Source of the DNA: Plantago ovata | Taxonomy: Eukaryota > Streptophyta > Magnoliopsida > Lamiales > Plantaginaceae | Reading direction: 5' to 3' | DNA length: 64,000 nt | Assembly (NCBI GenBank): GCA_028274465.1 | Contig: CM051456.1 | Span: 17,325,745-17,389,744 of the forward strand | Shown: piece after piece, positions 1 to 13,640 of the stretch | How positions within the stretch are numbered: the stretch's first letter is position 1 | Layout of the letters: the number at the start of each line of letters is the position of its first letter | The notes under the pieces: generated by a model | What the model saw: the letters and a program-made list of their open reading frames with translations, nothing else | The model's database searches: none | Told to the model about the DNA's origin: nothing | Program-made: the position numbers and the translations under genes

Positions 1-3000
1 ATGTCGTCTTCTGGTGCATCACCTAGCAATCCCACTCCTGGCAAAATTCGAGGCCGTAATGGTTCAACAATCACAGTTATGTCTGGTTTAGGTACTCATA
101 CCTCTTTGTTACCTGGTCAATGTATCCCAGTAATACTCTTTGTTTTCCTCGATGATTTCACTGAGATTCAACCTAACGGAAGTTCGGAAGAGCCTTCAGA
201 GACCTCAATAAATTCATCAGCTAGTTTGACCGGTTCGGCTAGAGTAGGCCCGCCAATAAAAGGGCCTGGCTCTGTTGTTGTGCTTGCACGACCTACTAAT
301 AAATCTGAAAGTGGACCGAAGAAGAAGTTACAGTCATCTCTTGAAGCACAAATTCGCTTTTCAATTAAAAAATGTCGGACGCTTTCTGTTTCCGAGAGTA
401 GCCATACTGGCTTAAGGAGTGGGGCTACATCTAATTCAGCCCCTTTGTTCTCACTGGATGCATCAAAAGCTGTTTCACTTGTAGATGCCTGTTCCTGTCA
501 AAGTGGTGAATCTCTTGAGTTTGCTATTAGCCTTGTTGAAGAAGTACTAGAAGGGAAAGCGACACCTGATTCTCTTCTGCTTGAAAGCCACCATAAAGAT
601 ACAAAGAAAGAAGACATTATCTCTCTCAATGAGTTCATCTACAAGCAGGCCGATATATTAAGAGGGAAAAGTGGCATGGTTGCTACCAACAGTGGGTCTG
701 CTGGCATTGGCATGGCTGCTGTCGCTGCAGCAGCTGCTGCCGCATCAGTTGGTTCTGGGAAAAAGGTAAATGCCCCTGCGCTACCGAGTTTAGAGATGTG
801 GTCATCTTCATGTCAGCTAATTCTTCATGAAATTCTCTCTAGAAAACATGCAAGAACAAAGGATGCTGATAGCAACCTAAAGAGTGCTGGTTCCTCACAG
901 ACTGGGAATTTAACTTCTTCCGATCCCTTTCGATCTGCTGTTTCTCACCTGGAAAATGGCATTGGGATGAACACTAGATTCTCAACCTTATGGTGTGAAA
1001 AGGCCTTTCCAGTTGCCAAGGAAGTTTATTTAGATGACCTACCGCCTTGTTATCCAAGTGCTCAGCACGAGGACCATTTAAAGAAGGCTATACTAGCCCT
1101 GATCTCTATGGTAAAGGGACCTTCTGTACAACTCTATCTTAAAAAATTAAAAGATGAATGCACGTCTATCTGGAGTTCTGGACGGCAACAATGTGATGCC
1201 ATTAGTCTGACTGGGAATCCCTGTATTCATCAGAGGCATGAAAACAGAGATCTTCTAGAAGAAGATGTCAAGCTGCATTCAAGTGGATTTGTGTATCTCC
1301 ATGCTTGTGCATGTGGCCGTTCTAGGAGTTTACGACCAGACCCCTTTGATTATGACACCGCGAATGTTGCCTTTAATGTTTTTGCCGATTGTGATAAGCT
1401 TCTTCCTACGGCCAAGTTTCCAGAAGGGAGAATTAAGGAACCTATTCAACCTTCAAATTGGCATCTGGTCCGAATTGGGGGTGCACGGTACTATGATCCT
1501 TCAAAGGGCTTACTTCAGAGTGGTTTTTGTGCAACTCAAAAGTTTCTTCTTAAGTGGACTATATCAGAGAAGCTAAATGAAGATAATCGTTCGCTGGTCA
1601 TTGATTTCCAACGAGATCCCTTAGAGAGAAACGTCAGTGGTGACATCATTGTCGATGCTACTAACAAGATATCTCATGCTGATCGGGTGACAGCTGGGGT
1701 AGTGCAGGATGGAATTGACTCACGGGTGATGCCCCCTTCTGATGTCCCTTTGTCGAACAATAAAAACATGAATTTTGGCCGGGCGTTGTCTAACTTTTCA
1801 ATGAAGAAACCTTTCTCCGAAGTTGTTGCTGGACCGGCTTCTGCTAATTCGGGGTTTCCCCCTCTCTTTTCAAGGAAACAACCTTTACTAGATCCTGACA
1901 GAGGTGTTAAGCTACACCTCCTAGGGCACCTGCCTGTGGAGAATTCTGGGGTGGTTGCTTATAATCAAGAGTCTAAAAAAGCTGAAAGTGCGTCTGTTGA
2001 TAATGTACACACTGACAACAGTATTGCTGGAGACAAACTTAAGGATGGTCATCCCTTTTTACATATTGGCAGCGTACCTCTAAATATGACTGGCAAACAG
2101 ATTAAAGTTCCCTATAGCACGAAGCATGTTACAACATATGTGGGGTTTGAACATGAGTGTCCCCGAGGCCACAGGTTTATAATAAACCTGGACCATCTTG
2201 ACGAACTTGGTCCATCATATGCAGTGACGGAAGAGAACGATGTTCCTTTATCAGTGGAAAATTCAGATAGAAAACAAGATTATGCTAAATTCGCCGGTCA
2301 GGGTAGAACTCGACGACAGTCAAATGGTACAACCTCAGGTGGGGGTATTGGTAAGACCAAAAGCCTTGACAAGTTGAAAGAGAAAGTAGCTAATGGAAAT
2401 ATGCATTCGAACAAAGCCAGGTTACGCAAGGACCAAAATGGGAGGTTAAAAGCTTCTCAATCAGTAAAAGAACTTGATTCTGACATTAAAGCTTCTCCTA
2501 TGGAAGACGTGGATTTTGTCTACTCGTTATTAAACCGAAGTTTGCCAGTATATATGAACTGCCCACATTGTAGGGACTCTACAGCAAATGATGCGTCAAA
2601 GGTGAAAGTTGCAAGCACTGTTTCTCAGCTGCAGAGGATCTTTGTGGTATGCATCCATTCTTTCATACTTCACCTTCTAAGCTAATGCTTGCATCCATTA
2701 AGAGAACGGATCAGTTATGGTGCAAGATTGTTTAAGCATTGATATGCTTATCTATCTCTTCTTGTTAGTTTGTTTTAATGTGTACTGTTCATGCTTGAAG
2801 TCTGGGTAAAAATAGAATGTAGAGAGAAGCTAAAGTTATATATATTCCTCACTGTTAACTTTATGACGTACTAATTTCTTATAAATTTTTATGTGCAGGT
2901 AACACCGTCATTTCCTATCATTTTGGCTGCAAACCCGGTTATACAATTTGAGGTTTGTACCAGTAGATGAATTGTTAAGATGTGTATTTACTCTGACTGC

Positions 3001-3622
3001 TCCTTTCTTCTTTTGACAAGTCATGATGGTATCTCTTTCTGTAAAATTTGGTTGACGTTTTGCTTTCTTGGTAGCATTTTATGACACTGGTATCGTTCAT
3101 GTCTTGCTACCATGAGATAGTATCTACTAGGTCAAAAAAATATTTGTGAAGTTGGGTGAGTTGATAATTCTTTTATGCTAGTATATTACTACTATACTAT
3201 TATAGTATATCGAGAGGTGATCAGTAGTATTTGATGAATGGTTTGACTTATTCTTCTGATGTGTCATGGTTCCTTCCTAAAAGTTGATTAAGATATATTT
3301 AGGTTTTCCGTTTTCCCTTTATGGAGCTGATTTTGATAAGACTATTGTAATCGAATGATTGCAGGTATCATGTTTGCCCCCCTCTGTGCCTGACCGCGAA
3401 CAGAAACTGCAGTTTAGCTTGGGTTGTCCCATGATTCTGCCACCAGATAGTTTTATATCTTTAAGACTCCCTTTTGTTTATGGTGTAAAACTGGATGATG
3501 GAAGCTTATGTTCACTTAAACCATTTGAGAATCAACCACAGCTCACTGCATGGATTATGAAAGGGACAAGCCTACAAGTTGTGTCCCAAAAGGTCCATCT
3601 TGATCTAGGATCAGCAATTTAG
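1..3622 (+). CDS. SMG8: SMG8-like nonsense-mediated mRNA decay factor (5' end outside window)
   Basis: Three exons are visible: 1-2646, 2899-2952 and 3365-3622, joined by GT-AG introns with the frame kept (882 + 18 + 85 residues, stop TAG). The protein resembles plant SMG8, the SMG9 partner in the SMG1 kinase complex that controls UPF1 phosphorylation in nonsense-mediated decay. Recognisable parts are a region with GQCIPVILFVFLDDF near residues 39-53, an alanine run near 240-250, a cysteine-rich conserved block ACACGRSRSLRPDPFDYD near 435-452, FEHECPRGHRF near 716-726 and a CPHC pair near 854-857. The last two look like metal-binding knuckles. Full plant SMG8 is roughly 1,200 residues, so about 200 N-terminal residues lie upstream; the ATG at base 1 is internal. 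Family assignment rests on recalled similarity. Confidence 0.85.
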
Positions 3623-6600
3623 TTGAACTCAAGGAACTGTGGTGTTCTTATGGTGATTCATTTTCTGCTGTTTCATTAGTGATGGATTTCTGCACAGTTT
3701 CTGTGGAAATGCCTCTGGAGTGCGCCATTTGCCGCGGGTAAACTTTTACATTTTGATTAGTCTCATGTTTAACTTTCTTGAGGATGATAACCATGCTTAT
3801 TTTTTGTAGGATCATATGTATTTCTCTTCTGCTTAGAATTTTCTGATTTGTGTTTCTTCTGCACTGGTACACGTTTTTAAACTCTTAATGGGTCTATGCC
3901 ATAAAACCCTGGACTAGTTATGGTACTTATTTCCTGATATTATTTGCTAATTTTAAATTGATTGGAAATTTAAGTTTGTCTTTCTTTGAGAGATGGAGGG
4001 AGGGATAAGTGATTTTGGTTGGTTGGCCCTTGCTGTATGTTAGTGAATTTTTAGCAGAGTTATGTTTCATTCTCGGGCTGTAGCTTTTTAACCTCACATC
4101 GGCAATGACAGCAAGCACTTATCCTCCTTAGACTATGAGAATATTGAACGTCTATGAGGCCGCATTTAGATCTGCTAGTATTCTGAAGCATAAGTTATCT
4201 GGATAAGTTATCAAGCTGTTTGCTGAAGCATTTCTCCACTTTGTGTTCTGCCGAATGTATTGAGTACTGCACCAGCTAACCATCCTTTCTGTCAGTATTC
4301 TGTGCCGAGAAACCAATTGAACCTTAAATCTGTTGCTTGTGTTCGGAGTAGTTACAGAATTTTATCAAATGGCCTTCGACTTCCCAAATTGGTATGCTCG
4401 TCCCGAAATTGATGGGGACGGCAAACTAATTTGCTTGGTCGACCGTCCCAATACCTGTGGTCTTAGTCTCATCATTCATGAATATAGGCATTCTTTTAGT
4501 GAATCAAATTGTAGTAAAATATACTCTTATCTTAATATACATACATCATTTATATCATTCATGCATATTAACATTAACTATGGATTAGTCATTCATAGAA
4601 CAGACATCTATGACTGTGGAGTTATGAAACTATTCTTTATTCTCCTTATGAATAATGTATTAGATAAAAAAAGAATGGAGATAATTTTCTTTTAAAAATA
4701 ATTAAAATAAAAATAAGTAATGTGTATATCTCGACCGTCCCTGGTTCGCAGCTTATACCGAATTTCAACCTGAACTGTCCCTCAGATTTATGTGAGTATA
4801 CTTCAGACCTGACATGTTGGGAACTGTAAAAGCTATGTATGATTTTGTATGGATTTTACATACTTTTGTTCCTCTGTCGAATTATGTGCATAATGAATGT
4901 AAACGTTCTGGCTCTATATAGTATGTAATGTGCCCTAAAATGGATTAAAGATGGTTTATGTAAAACTATTTATTCTTTTTATTCAATAGGTCTAATTTCT
5001 GATTAGGTCTGTCAGAGTCAGACTTTCATGGGAATTAACATTCTATGCTGAATCTTGCGTACAGTCGAAATAGAACCCTTGAAGCTGAACTGTACTATTT
5101 GTTTTGCGAATTCCAATTGCCAATTGAAGCAATGCATTTGTGTGCTTGTCCTTTATTGGAGTCTTGTGAATGTTAATAGCTCATGCAGTGGTTGTTGCTC
5201 TGTTTGGCAAGTAATTTTTTTGCTTGAACAGTCTCTTTATGTTTTGGTGTTTTAGGTCATTCGGAATGTACGTGAATTGTCGAGATGAGTGTAATTGTAT
5301 TGTTTTTTTCATTGTTAGTGTTGCTTGTCTGAATGCATTATGCATATCCAGAGAATTTTGTTGCTATAAGGATGGGATAGAGGACTTTTGAAACATTGAT
5401 GTTTGGTGAAATTTTATTTCGACTTTCCTATGTGGATACTGTAATGCTATGTGTGGCTGTTAAAATGCAGGTAGACTATGTTTCAAAGTGGAGTTAAATT
5501 CCGTATCAGTGTTCTGGTCCCTGGGATGGATGATGGCCTACATTCATGGAAGGTCATCATAACTTGGGTATATGATCCTGTCATATGTATTATTGTCTTC
5601 CATTTGTCCCATCTCTAAAGTGCATCTCTATTCATATTTTATGGAAACCATCATAACTTCATAAGAGGAAATATGTGTTGTACACTATTTTACATGAATT
5701 AGTAGAAGCATGAGCTAAATATTAGAGCACTCATTATAAAGTTCTTTAAAAAAAGTCCCCCAAAAACACATGTTAACTCACTTCCTAAAAATATTTTGGC
5801 TCTTAATTCCATTTTGTGAAATGTGTAGTATCCTATTTTATAATTGAATGTTTGCTTTGTTGAATTTGTGATTGTAGAAAGATTGTGCATGTAAGAGAAG
5901 AATGGCATGAGGAGATAATTTGGGAAAGTTAAATGTGTGAAATTATTTACACACTCCTCAAATGTGATAGTTCTGAGTTTTATGGTGTTTTGGAGCATTG
6001 GCCTCATATTTGGGTTTAGGAATGCAAATAAGAGTCCTGTAAAGAGTGCACTTACTAATCCAATAAAGAGGGGCAGGATCATCAGTTAGTTTGACAAAAT
6101 TTTGAAGCACAATCTATTCATTTTGCTGCTTTTTGAATGTCTAGCAGATTAATTATCGGATTGTATTGTATGTTTCACAGATTTGAGATAACTTAGATCG
6201 TAAGTACCCCCATTAGAAGTTTAAAGCATTCAACTACTTTCTAGCCATTTGAAAAGACTTGAGGTTCATATATAAGCTCCAATCATTATTATTCTTGTTA
6301 TAAGTAGAGTGTCTAATGTGTCTATAGTTCTTATTTTCTACAAATGCAGATGCAACTAAACTGCATTAATTGCTCAAATGATACGAAGGCAAAATTAGAG
6401 TGTTTTTTTTTTTTGTCTCTGTACTCTGTTGATTGTTCATGCAAAATAAGCATTTTCTTTTCTTTTTTTTATTTTTTTATTTTTTTTTATTTTTTAATTA
6501 AAATCTATGTTGATCGTTATATGTTCCTAATATAACTGCAAATATGGCTCTGTTAAGGTAGCATGCAGATGAGCGGCGCCATGGTCGGATGATGAGAAGC

Positions 6601-9600
6601 TTTCTGATCTGATGACGCAAGCAGCTGTTCCGAGCAGACATATTTTATCTACTCCATTAAACCTAATATTTCTCCAGCATGCTTACAAAGTTACAGGGAC
6701 CACCTGTGACTGAAGGAGTAGGACTGAAAGAGCTCTTTGGAGAACAACAAATGAATATAACATTATTAGCTGGTTGGTCTATCTGGATTCTTGACATCAA
6801 AGACAAAGCAGAGTGAGCTCTGTAGATTTTTGATTCTCACTGAACTGAATAATAACACTTTCTTGAGTGGGGATATCATCAGTAAATTTTTCGTATTTAA
6901 GATTTTACTGTTGCATTCTGGGACTGCTCACGAGGAAATCTGGTGGCAGTATGCGTGTGCATAATAAAGCAACAAACGATGGCAAGTCTTAGAACTCAGT
7001 AATATCCATAATAAGATTTTATCTTTCTAAGTATACATATTGTTCCTCATAATTGATGCAATGTAGTAGTATTTAGTTCATTCGTAGTATTATGTTTTTG
7101 TGTATCAGTATCACTGTTATCTCGGTCTCGTGCTTGTGTATTTGCGTGAGTAGACATTATCTTAAAGCTAAGCTTTCGCGAGGTCTAGTTAGGGTGCCAA
7201 AGTGATAATAACGAGACTGTTTAGGTAGGCACCAGGCTGCTAGTTCTCTCTACCTGTGGGTGTTACACAGGTCGAGGTGAACTGGCGCCTCATCATTCAT
7301 TAAACTTATTGAACTCGTTCAGAAGTTGCCCTCGCGCAATAAACATTAAAACTCGAAACTCGTGCTTCCCAGACCTGAGCTAAGCTCGCCAGCAGTTTGC
7401 TAACTGGTAGTATGATTAAATTATTCTCTCTAGTCTTAGTGTTGTTCGAGCTTGCTCAAATCTCAATCAATTCAAATTCAAACTGGACGGTGATTGAGCT
7501 TTTATCACTGTAAGCTTGTGAACAGCTTGATTCGTTAACAACAACACAGAACCCCCCCACTTCCAAGCAGTACCTGGACCGATGGACGAAACAAATCGAA
7601 AATGAGATAAAAAGAGAAGTATGTTTACATAGCATTAGAATTGAGATGGCGAAATAAATCCAAAGCCAGGCTGTAGGTAACGTGAGCAATGTAGTTTGAT
7701 GGGAACCTCTCACATGTTAGCAGTGCCAACCAACAACATGATTGATTCTTCTCCATAACTTATCCACTTTCATTCTCAAGTACTTAACCCGTATTAAACG
7801 CCAAATACATTTATCATTCTTTACAATCATCACAACGTTTGGAAGATTTCTTTTATTTATCTTCCTAATAATTACTACTTTTATAAGCCAAAATCAGAGA
7901 GTTTAGCAAATAAGGATGGATTTGGTAACAGAGATCAGATCAGAGTAAGTATTTGGAGTTAATTAGTGGGTTGGAATGATAAGATACTAAAATGTATGTA
8001 CACAGTAACACAGAGATCACAGACTTTCTCTTAATAGCATGTATTAATCATCAGGTGCAATCAGATCATGCATATAGTTTATCATTCTCCGCCATTACAG
8101 GAATATCAAGCTAATGTTATTAAAATATAGTACTAGTCACTATCTGTGGCATAACAATGCGCAGCGTCACCAAGCATCTTGTTAAATTTGTGGTTCGTTA
8201 CTTCGTTTTAGATTTCATTCTTTTAGCTAGGTCCACCTACCTGGTTCTATTTTTGTAAACATTTATGTGCTAGTGAACTTTAATTTTCTTTTATTTTTTA
8301 GTTATGGGTTGGGGGCTGCAAACTAGGCCTAGTGCGAGTGTGCGACATATCAAACTTCGATTTCAATGAGAGTTGAACTTGGTGATCAAAACTCAAAAGG
8401 ATAGTAATTATAGATCTTATTATCTCCATCTGAAAAACCGTCAGTTTCATATTCATTAATTTCAATTTAAATTTTCTTAATTGTATTTCATACTTCACAT
8501 AAATCCAATTCAATTAAGATAAAGATAAATTAATTTAATTAGACGAAAAGAAAATGCCATTATCTTTTTCAACTAGCTGAGTTGCCTTGCAGGTCTGATA
8601 CAAATTTTATACATCACATGGGGGGATAGGATGTGTATTGAAGATACACATGCCTGCTAAAATGATCTTATTGTCTACTCCACATAGTACATCTCATACA
8701 TATATGAATTGCTATATTTGTTCTTTAGTTGTAAATGAAGTAGTCCAGGTGCTAGAGCAAAATACTAGTATCATATATCCTTCAAGTTTATGTCCAAATT
8801 TGTATGAGCTTGAGATTTGAAGACGAAGAGGCCATTATAATTGACCAAGAATAGCAAAAGAAAGCACCCAGAAACATGATGAAGAACGAACGAACAGTCC
8901 CGATAGTTACTAGTACTAACAGTAGTACACTACTAGCTAGTACGTGCTAGACATAAACCCATATGCATTATTGTTACTTGGCCGGTCACAAAACTTAAAA
9001 CAATACTGTAGTTGAAAACAAAGATGAAAGATAGGCACGAATTAACATATCATTAGTGACTTGTCTTCTTGGCAATAATTGGAAGGGTTGGTACTGCACT
9101 ACTACTACTAACTACTGTATTGGATTTGGACTTAGTGGAGATCTCCTCCAACATAATGATCCTTTTAGAAACCCTCGACATAGTTCATTATTTGTCTTCT
9201 CCTTTTATACTTATATAGATCATCTAAGCATAGCAATGCATGTTCATAAGCGTTATTACTTAGAAATTATTGGTGTGAATATCCACTTTATGCTTTCATT
9301 TTTCTAAATCCTTTTTCTACTCTTTCTTCGTTTCTTTGAGGTTATTCATTCTCCATCTACTCAACTCAAAGGTAGATGAACTTTCACTCTCACGCGATAT
9401 TCAATTCTAAATTCTTGAACCTCCGCATTACAAAAAGTTAATTTTTTTTAACCACATTGCATGCTATGCAAAGACACAGTCAAAATCTGTTTTTACTCAA
9501 AATTAAGGGTATGAACTAATATACTATGCTTTACTTGGTGGGGGTCTGCGGGATATTAGACAACAAATTTGAATTTGCTATGAATTTGTACTTAAAAAAA

Positions 9601-9901
9601 AGTGTGGGTCAAAAGTTCAAATTTGAATGTCTTAACACTGGTTCCTTAATTGATTAGTATCATATTCTTACAGTATATTATATTGTTACATCTCAAAATG
9701 AGTATTGAATAGTGATGATATCTACATCTACATTTCAAATGAGTCCCAAAATTCTGGAGCACTGAAGTCTGAGCATATCAAAAGTTGGTTTTTTTTATAT
9801 GAAGAGGCAAATGGTGTTATACTGTTTTTCTTTATGAAGAATGGTGTTATACTGTTATTGATACATTAGTTATTTAGTTATAAAAAGTGATAGTAATAAA
9901 A
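3623..9901. other. Spacer and SMG8 3' region, no gene recognised
   Basis: This AT-rich stretch follows the SMG8 stop. The first part must contain the 3' UTR. About 5710-6065 looks like a small degenerate transposon: it starts near TTAGAGCACTCATTATAAAG and ends with a rough inverted counterpart near GAGTGCACTTACTAA, but the ends are too diverged for a family call. T-rich tracts lie at 6403-6413 and 6460-6500. No reading frame here resembles a known protein. Confidence 0.4.
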
Positions 9902-10161
9902 TATTCCCTCCGTTCTCTTAGAACTTTCTGTTTTGACTTTTTTCGGTCAATATTTTTCAACTTTGACTCCCGATTACTCTTAAACTATAATCATAATGTA
10001 TGTAACGAAATTATATTATGAAAATTTAGGTTCTATATTTTTATAATATAATCTCGTTAAATACTTTATGATTATAGTTTATGAGTAATCGGGAGTCAAA
10101 GTTGAAAGTTGTTGATCGAAAAAAAGTCAAACCAAGAGACTCTGAGAGAATGGAGGGAGTA
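9902..10161. mobile_element. Stowaway-like MITE (Tc1/mariner type)
   Basis: The ends are inverted copies (TTCCCTCCGTTCTCTTAGA at the left; TCTGAGAGAATGGAGGGAG at the right), flanked by TA on both sides, the usual mariner-type target. The inverted similarity runs inward past GACTCCCGATTACTC and its mirror near 10080-10100, so the element could fold into a long hairpin. About 260 bp, no coding capacity. Confidence 0.8.
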
Positions 10162-12392
10162 CAAATCTTTAACAATACTTTACATTTTGTTTCGTACAAC
10201 TGTCCAGCATGATGAGAACTTTTTTTGTATTTAAATTTAGAATTTATTCTTTTTGTTTGAACTGAATGAAACAAAATTGAAATTAATAAATTTAAAGGTC
10301 GAGGTATATAACATAGGAGTATAACATATTCTTCTTGATCCATCTAATTTGAATGTTTCAAAGGAACGAGTCTCAACCGAGAGAAGTTCCAACCATAATC
10401 TTATTCCATTCTCCACTAACAAAGTTCAAAATCAATGTAGAGAACACTACAAACCTCACAAATCACAATCGTCGTAAATTTTGTATGTTTTTGGCTTATG
10501 TGCAATTTGTATGAATGTGACTCGTCGAGAGTAATGACACCTCAAAGGAATAGCTCATTGAGCCAATATTTTGATAATAATATGGGTCCCTAATTGATGG
10601 CAAAGGCCACAAATTTCACCCACTCCCTGCATTCCACTTCCTTTGTTTTATTTTACAATATTTTTTATTGATTTTACAAAATGATGGGTAACCACAAATT
10701 TACTCATGAATTATACTAAAAATATAATAAACTTATATTTTAAATCAAATTAACTATAATTTCATAATATAATATTATTTGTTTGTAAATTCAAAATAAT
10801 GCATGATTAATGTTGTTCAAAAAATCAACTAGCTAGAAAGGTGATAAAAACAGATGAAGTACGGTCAAGGGAAAATGAATATTAGAATCTTATTAATTTT
10901 TCCCCCCATCTAGCTAGTGTTGGAAATTCAACATCTAATAACATGTTGTGGGGTATTAAAATAAAGATTCTAATATTTCAAAATTTAGTTTTAAAGCTGT
11001 CCATTTTCTTCATGCAATGAAAAATATGAATGTGAAAGGTAAGGTGGGCCTAGAGTGAAAAAACAAACCGACCAAATTCTCTAACCAATAAAGCACAAAC
11101 CACACCTCGACGAAACTTATAATAATTTCCACCAAGTCCAAACTTTATGCAAGGAAAATTGGAGAGACTCCCTTGATATTACCATTTACACAACCTGACT
11201 CCAACATTAATTTCACAAGAGTCTCTTCTATTCGTTGGAACTTGGAACTGAACTGCACAAAAATAATGAATTGAACTGAATTTAATGAAGTTGAGCTGAA
11301 CCGAATTTAATTGTAATATAAAATATTATTAACGAATGTGAACTGAACTGCACATAATTGATGAACTAAATTGAATTGAATAAACCGAGCTAAATTATTT
11401 GTAGTATAAATACTATTAAGAGAATGTGAACTGAACCTAATGCATTTGAATTGAATTAATTGAACTTAATGTATTTGAACTAAACTGAACTGAACTTGAA
11501 ATAATAAATTTTCAGACGAACAAAACAGAGAACCTAACAACCGCATAAGTATCATTATACTACGTATTTATTAAGTTCAAATAAGTTAAATTCAAATTAA
11601 TTAAGTTCAATTAAAATTTATTAAAATCAGTTTAAAGATTTTCAAGCGGATTAAACATAGTCCCATTTTGTTTGTTGATCATTTTAGTCACAAATTACTT
11701 CCAAATCACCTCGAGAAAAAAATTGAAAAAAATATAATAAAATAGTTCAATATTTATATTATTTTAATATTTTTTTAAAAGAATTTCTTTCTCCTATGTA
11801 ATTTGGGAGTAACTTGTAACCGTAAAAAAGTTCACAAAACAAAATGATAAACTTTAACCTGACGGAGGGATTACTTAAATGTTTATACCCTTTAACCAAC
11901 GGTCCAACACCGCCCATGCAATGATTAATTATGTTTCGTTTATTACACGTCCTATTTCAAAATACACAAACCAATTTATAGTTGGTTGGATTGCTACTGT
12001 ACCCCCTGGTACTACCACGGCTTATTACTCCTAAGCCATTGACCAAATTTAATAGTAGTATGGTTATAAAGGAACCGGTTATAAATGATCAAAGACATAT
12101 GAAAATACCTTTAAGGGTTCATTTTCTAAAAAATCTTGTTAGCATAGCTAATTAATATACTTCGTTAGATTAACAATAATAGTTAGTTTAGTTCAAATCT
12201 AATTTTTTTAGGTTAATTGGTGCATTACTACAAATTTGTCATCAATTCAAAATGTGCAAATTAAACAATCCTTAATGGAAAAAATAAATTTATTAAAAAT
12301 ATAAAATATATATTAAAAAAAAAAAAAGAAAGAAAAAGCCCAACTCTAGCAACAATCGGAGTTGAGTACCAAAGCTCCCATCCAGAGAGGGG
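10162..12392. other. AT-rich spacer, no gene recognised
   Basis: Nothing coding is recognised. The part at about 11235-11534 is a CTGAAC-rich repeat, listed separately. The rest is low-complexity A/T sequence with long A runs near 12310-12330. Confidence 0.4.
11235..11534. mobile_element. CTGAAC-rich MITE-like repeat (Harbinger-like end), left end unclear
   Basis: The body is dense in GAACTGAACTG and TGAATTGAA words. The right end TTTTCAGACGAACAAAACAG followed by AGAACCTAA matches the ends of the better preserved copy at 33367-33538. The left boundary is not visible. Related stretches lie near 13675-13860, 14939-15189, 21925-21980, 31020-31200 and 33205-33355. Confidence 0.45.
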
Positions 12393-12397
12393 GTGGC

Positions 12398-12701
12398 TGT
12401 AACGATCCGACCCACTAACGGGCCGAGACCCAGTCCAACGGACTGGCAAGGTTACTCATGGGTGTTCTCCGGGGTGATATGCTGGCCCCACAGACCAACA
12501 CGGGTTCTAATCCGCGCCCTTTGTCCTCACTCGTGCGCGCACCGGGAACTTCCCAGTGGATCACCCATCCTAGAATTGCTCCAGAGCAAGCACGCTTAAC
12601 TCTGAAGTTCTTCCAGGTGGATTCCCGAAAGGAAAGGTGCACCTTGTTGGTATGAGTAGCGTTCTCAACCCTTTTAAGCCTCTGAAATCTGGGGCGTTAC
12701 A
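12398..12701 (-). mobile_element. Solo LTR of a Cassandra-type TRIM element
   Basis: A 304-bp unit starts TGTAACG and ends CGTTACA, and is flanked on both sides by the 5-bp duplication GTGGC (12393-12397 and 12702-12706). Its minus strand contains a 5S rRNA-like stretch (about 12535-12650) with the hallmark words TTAAGCGTGCTTG and TAGGATGGGTGA. Cassandra elements are known to carry 5S sequence in their LTRs, with TGTAACGCCCCAGAT-type ends, which the minus strand shows. No internal region or second LTR is present, so it is a solo LTR left by recombination. The clear ends suggest moderate to young age. Confidence 0.85.
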
Positions 12702-12859
12702 GTGGCAGTCCCCGCCACCCCCAAATTTCAAATGTTTTAATTATAATATGTATATTTTTGCGAAATTCACATTTCGCAACCCCTAATTTTTCTGTTAGTG
12801 TATTTTTTTAATCAAATTTTTTAACTTTCGAGTAAGTATCTTGTTATAACATATCTCAC

Positions 12860-13020
12860 CACCCCCACTTTTTATTCCCGGCTCCGCCCCTGCTCCTGCT
12901 CCCATCGAAGCCATTTGGTGGAGCTCTGACCTCCACATTAGTGGCGAGGGAGGGTGGTGAGCTCCGCCATTTTGGTGGATATGAAGTTCCACCAGATTTG
13001 GCGGAGCTCAAGTCCCACCA
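12860..13020. repeat. GGAGC/GCTCC motif array 1
   Basis: A short GC-richer stretch holds repeated GGAGCTC, GAGCTCCGCC and TGGCGGAGCTC words in both orientations, mixed with CCACCA and TGGTGG. It is looser than the three similar arrays at 21135, 36505 and 37615. Its origin is unknown. Confidence 0.4.
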
Positions 13021-13359
13021 TTTTGTTTTTCTAAGTTTTTGATTTATAAGGATTGTTGAAATTTGATGAATTGCAGAACTATCTTAGTTCGTAGAGTAAA
13101 CTGTAATTAAAATCATGTCTCATGTATCACACAAATTCAATCTTTTATGATTTGAACTTGTGATTCATAGAATAGGCATTGAAGTAATCATTCTGGATAA
13201 ATGAATATGTGAGTGTATATATAGAAATATATATGTAAAATGTGCACTATTTACTACTAGTAAATAAAGGTCATGAATAAGACTTACATAGAAGATACTG
13301 CAGTAATATGTAATTGCAATTAAGAGAGAGGTTACAAAAGTCCTCTAGGCTATTCGAGA

Positions 13360-13640
13360 ATATTCGAGCGGCCGTCGACACGAACCGTCCATTATAATTT
13401 CACTGGAGGCGGGCGGGCCGAAAGAGTGAACCAGAGCCAGACGACACAACAAGTTACCGCTCCATCGGGTCAGCATCACAGGACCCGCGTGAGGTGTCTC
13501 TTATCCACATTTGCCACGTGTCACTCTATTACTACACTCTCCCCTCACTCCTTAGCTGTAAAAGACTGCCACTGGGGTCCCCCCACTATTCTTTCATGAA
13601 CGTACCTAATAATAATTCATCTGAGAATAACCGGACGGTT
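13360..13640. promoter_or_regulatory. GC-rich island with a perfect G-box (CACGTG)
   Basis: In an otherwise AT-rich spacer, this stretch is GC-rich (GGCGGGCGGGCCG near 13405) and holds GCCACGTGTCA with the palindrome CACGTG at 13515-13520, a G-box/ABRE-type site. It lies about 1.8 kb upstream of the aquaporin TATA box. It could be a distal element, or the promoter or leader of a lost gene. No coding frame attaches to it. Confidence 0.3.

Noticed and set aside
1-3. ATG at base 1 as the true SMG8 start
   Set aside because: The following residues match an internal part of plant SMG8, and the N-terminal portion of about 200 residues is missing. The window edge just happens to fall there.
5699-6082. 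Minus-strand 127-codon frame with membrane-like character
   Set aside because: It lies over a degenerate transposon-like stretch, has no recognised homology and a composition typical of AT-rich noncoding DNA.
12535-12650. 5S rRNA gene on the minus strand
   Set aside because: Key 5S words are present but the unit lies inside a Cassandra LTR with its own ends and 5-bp duplication, and the 5S part is diverged.
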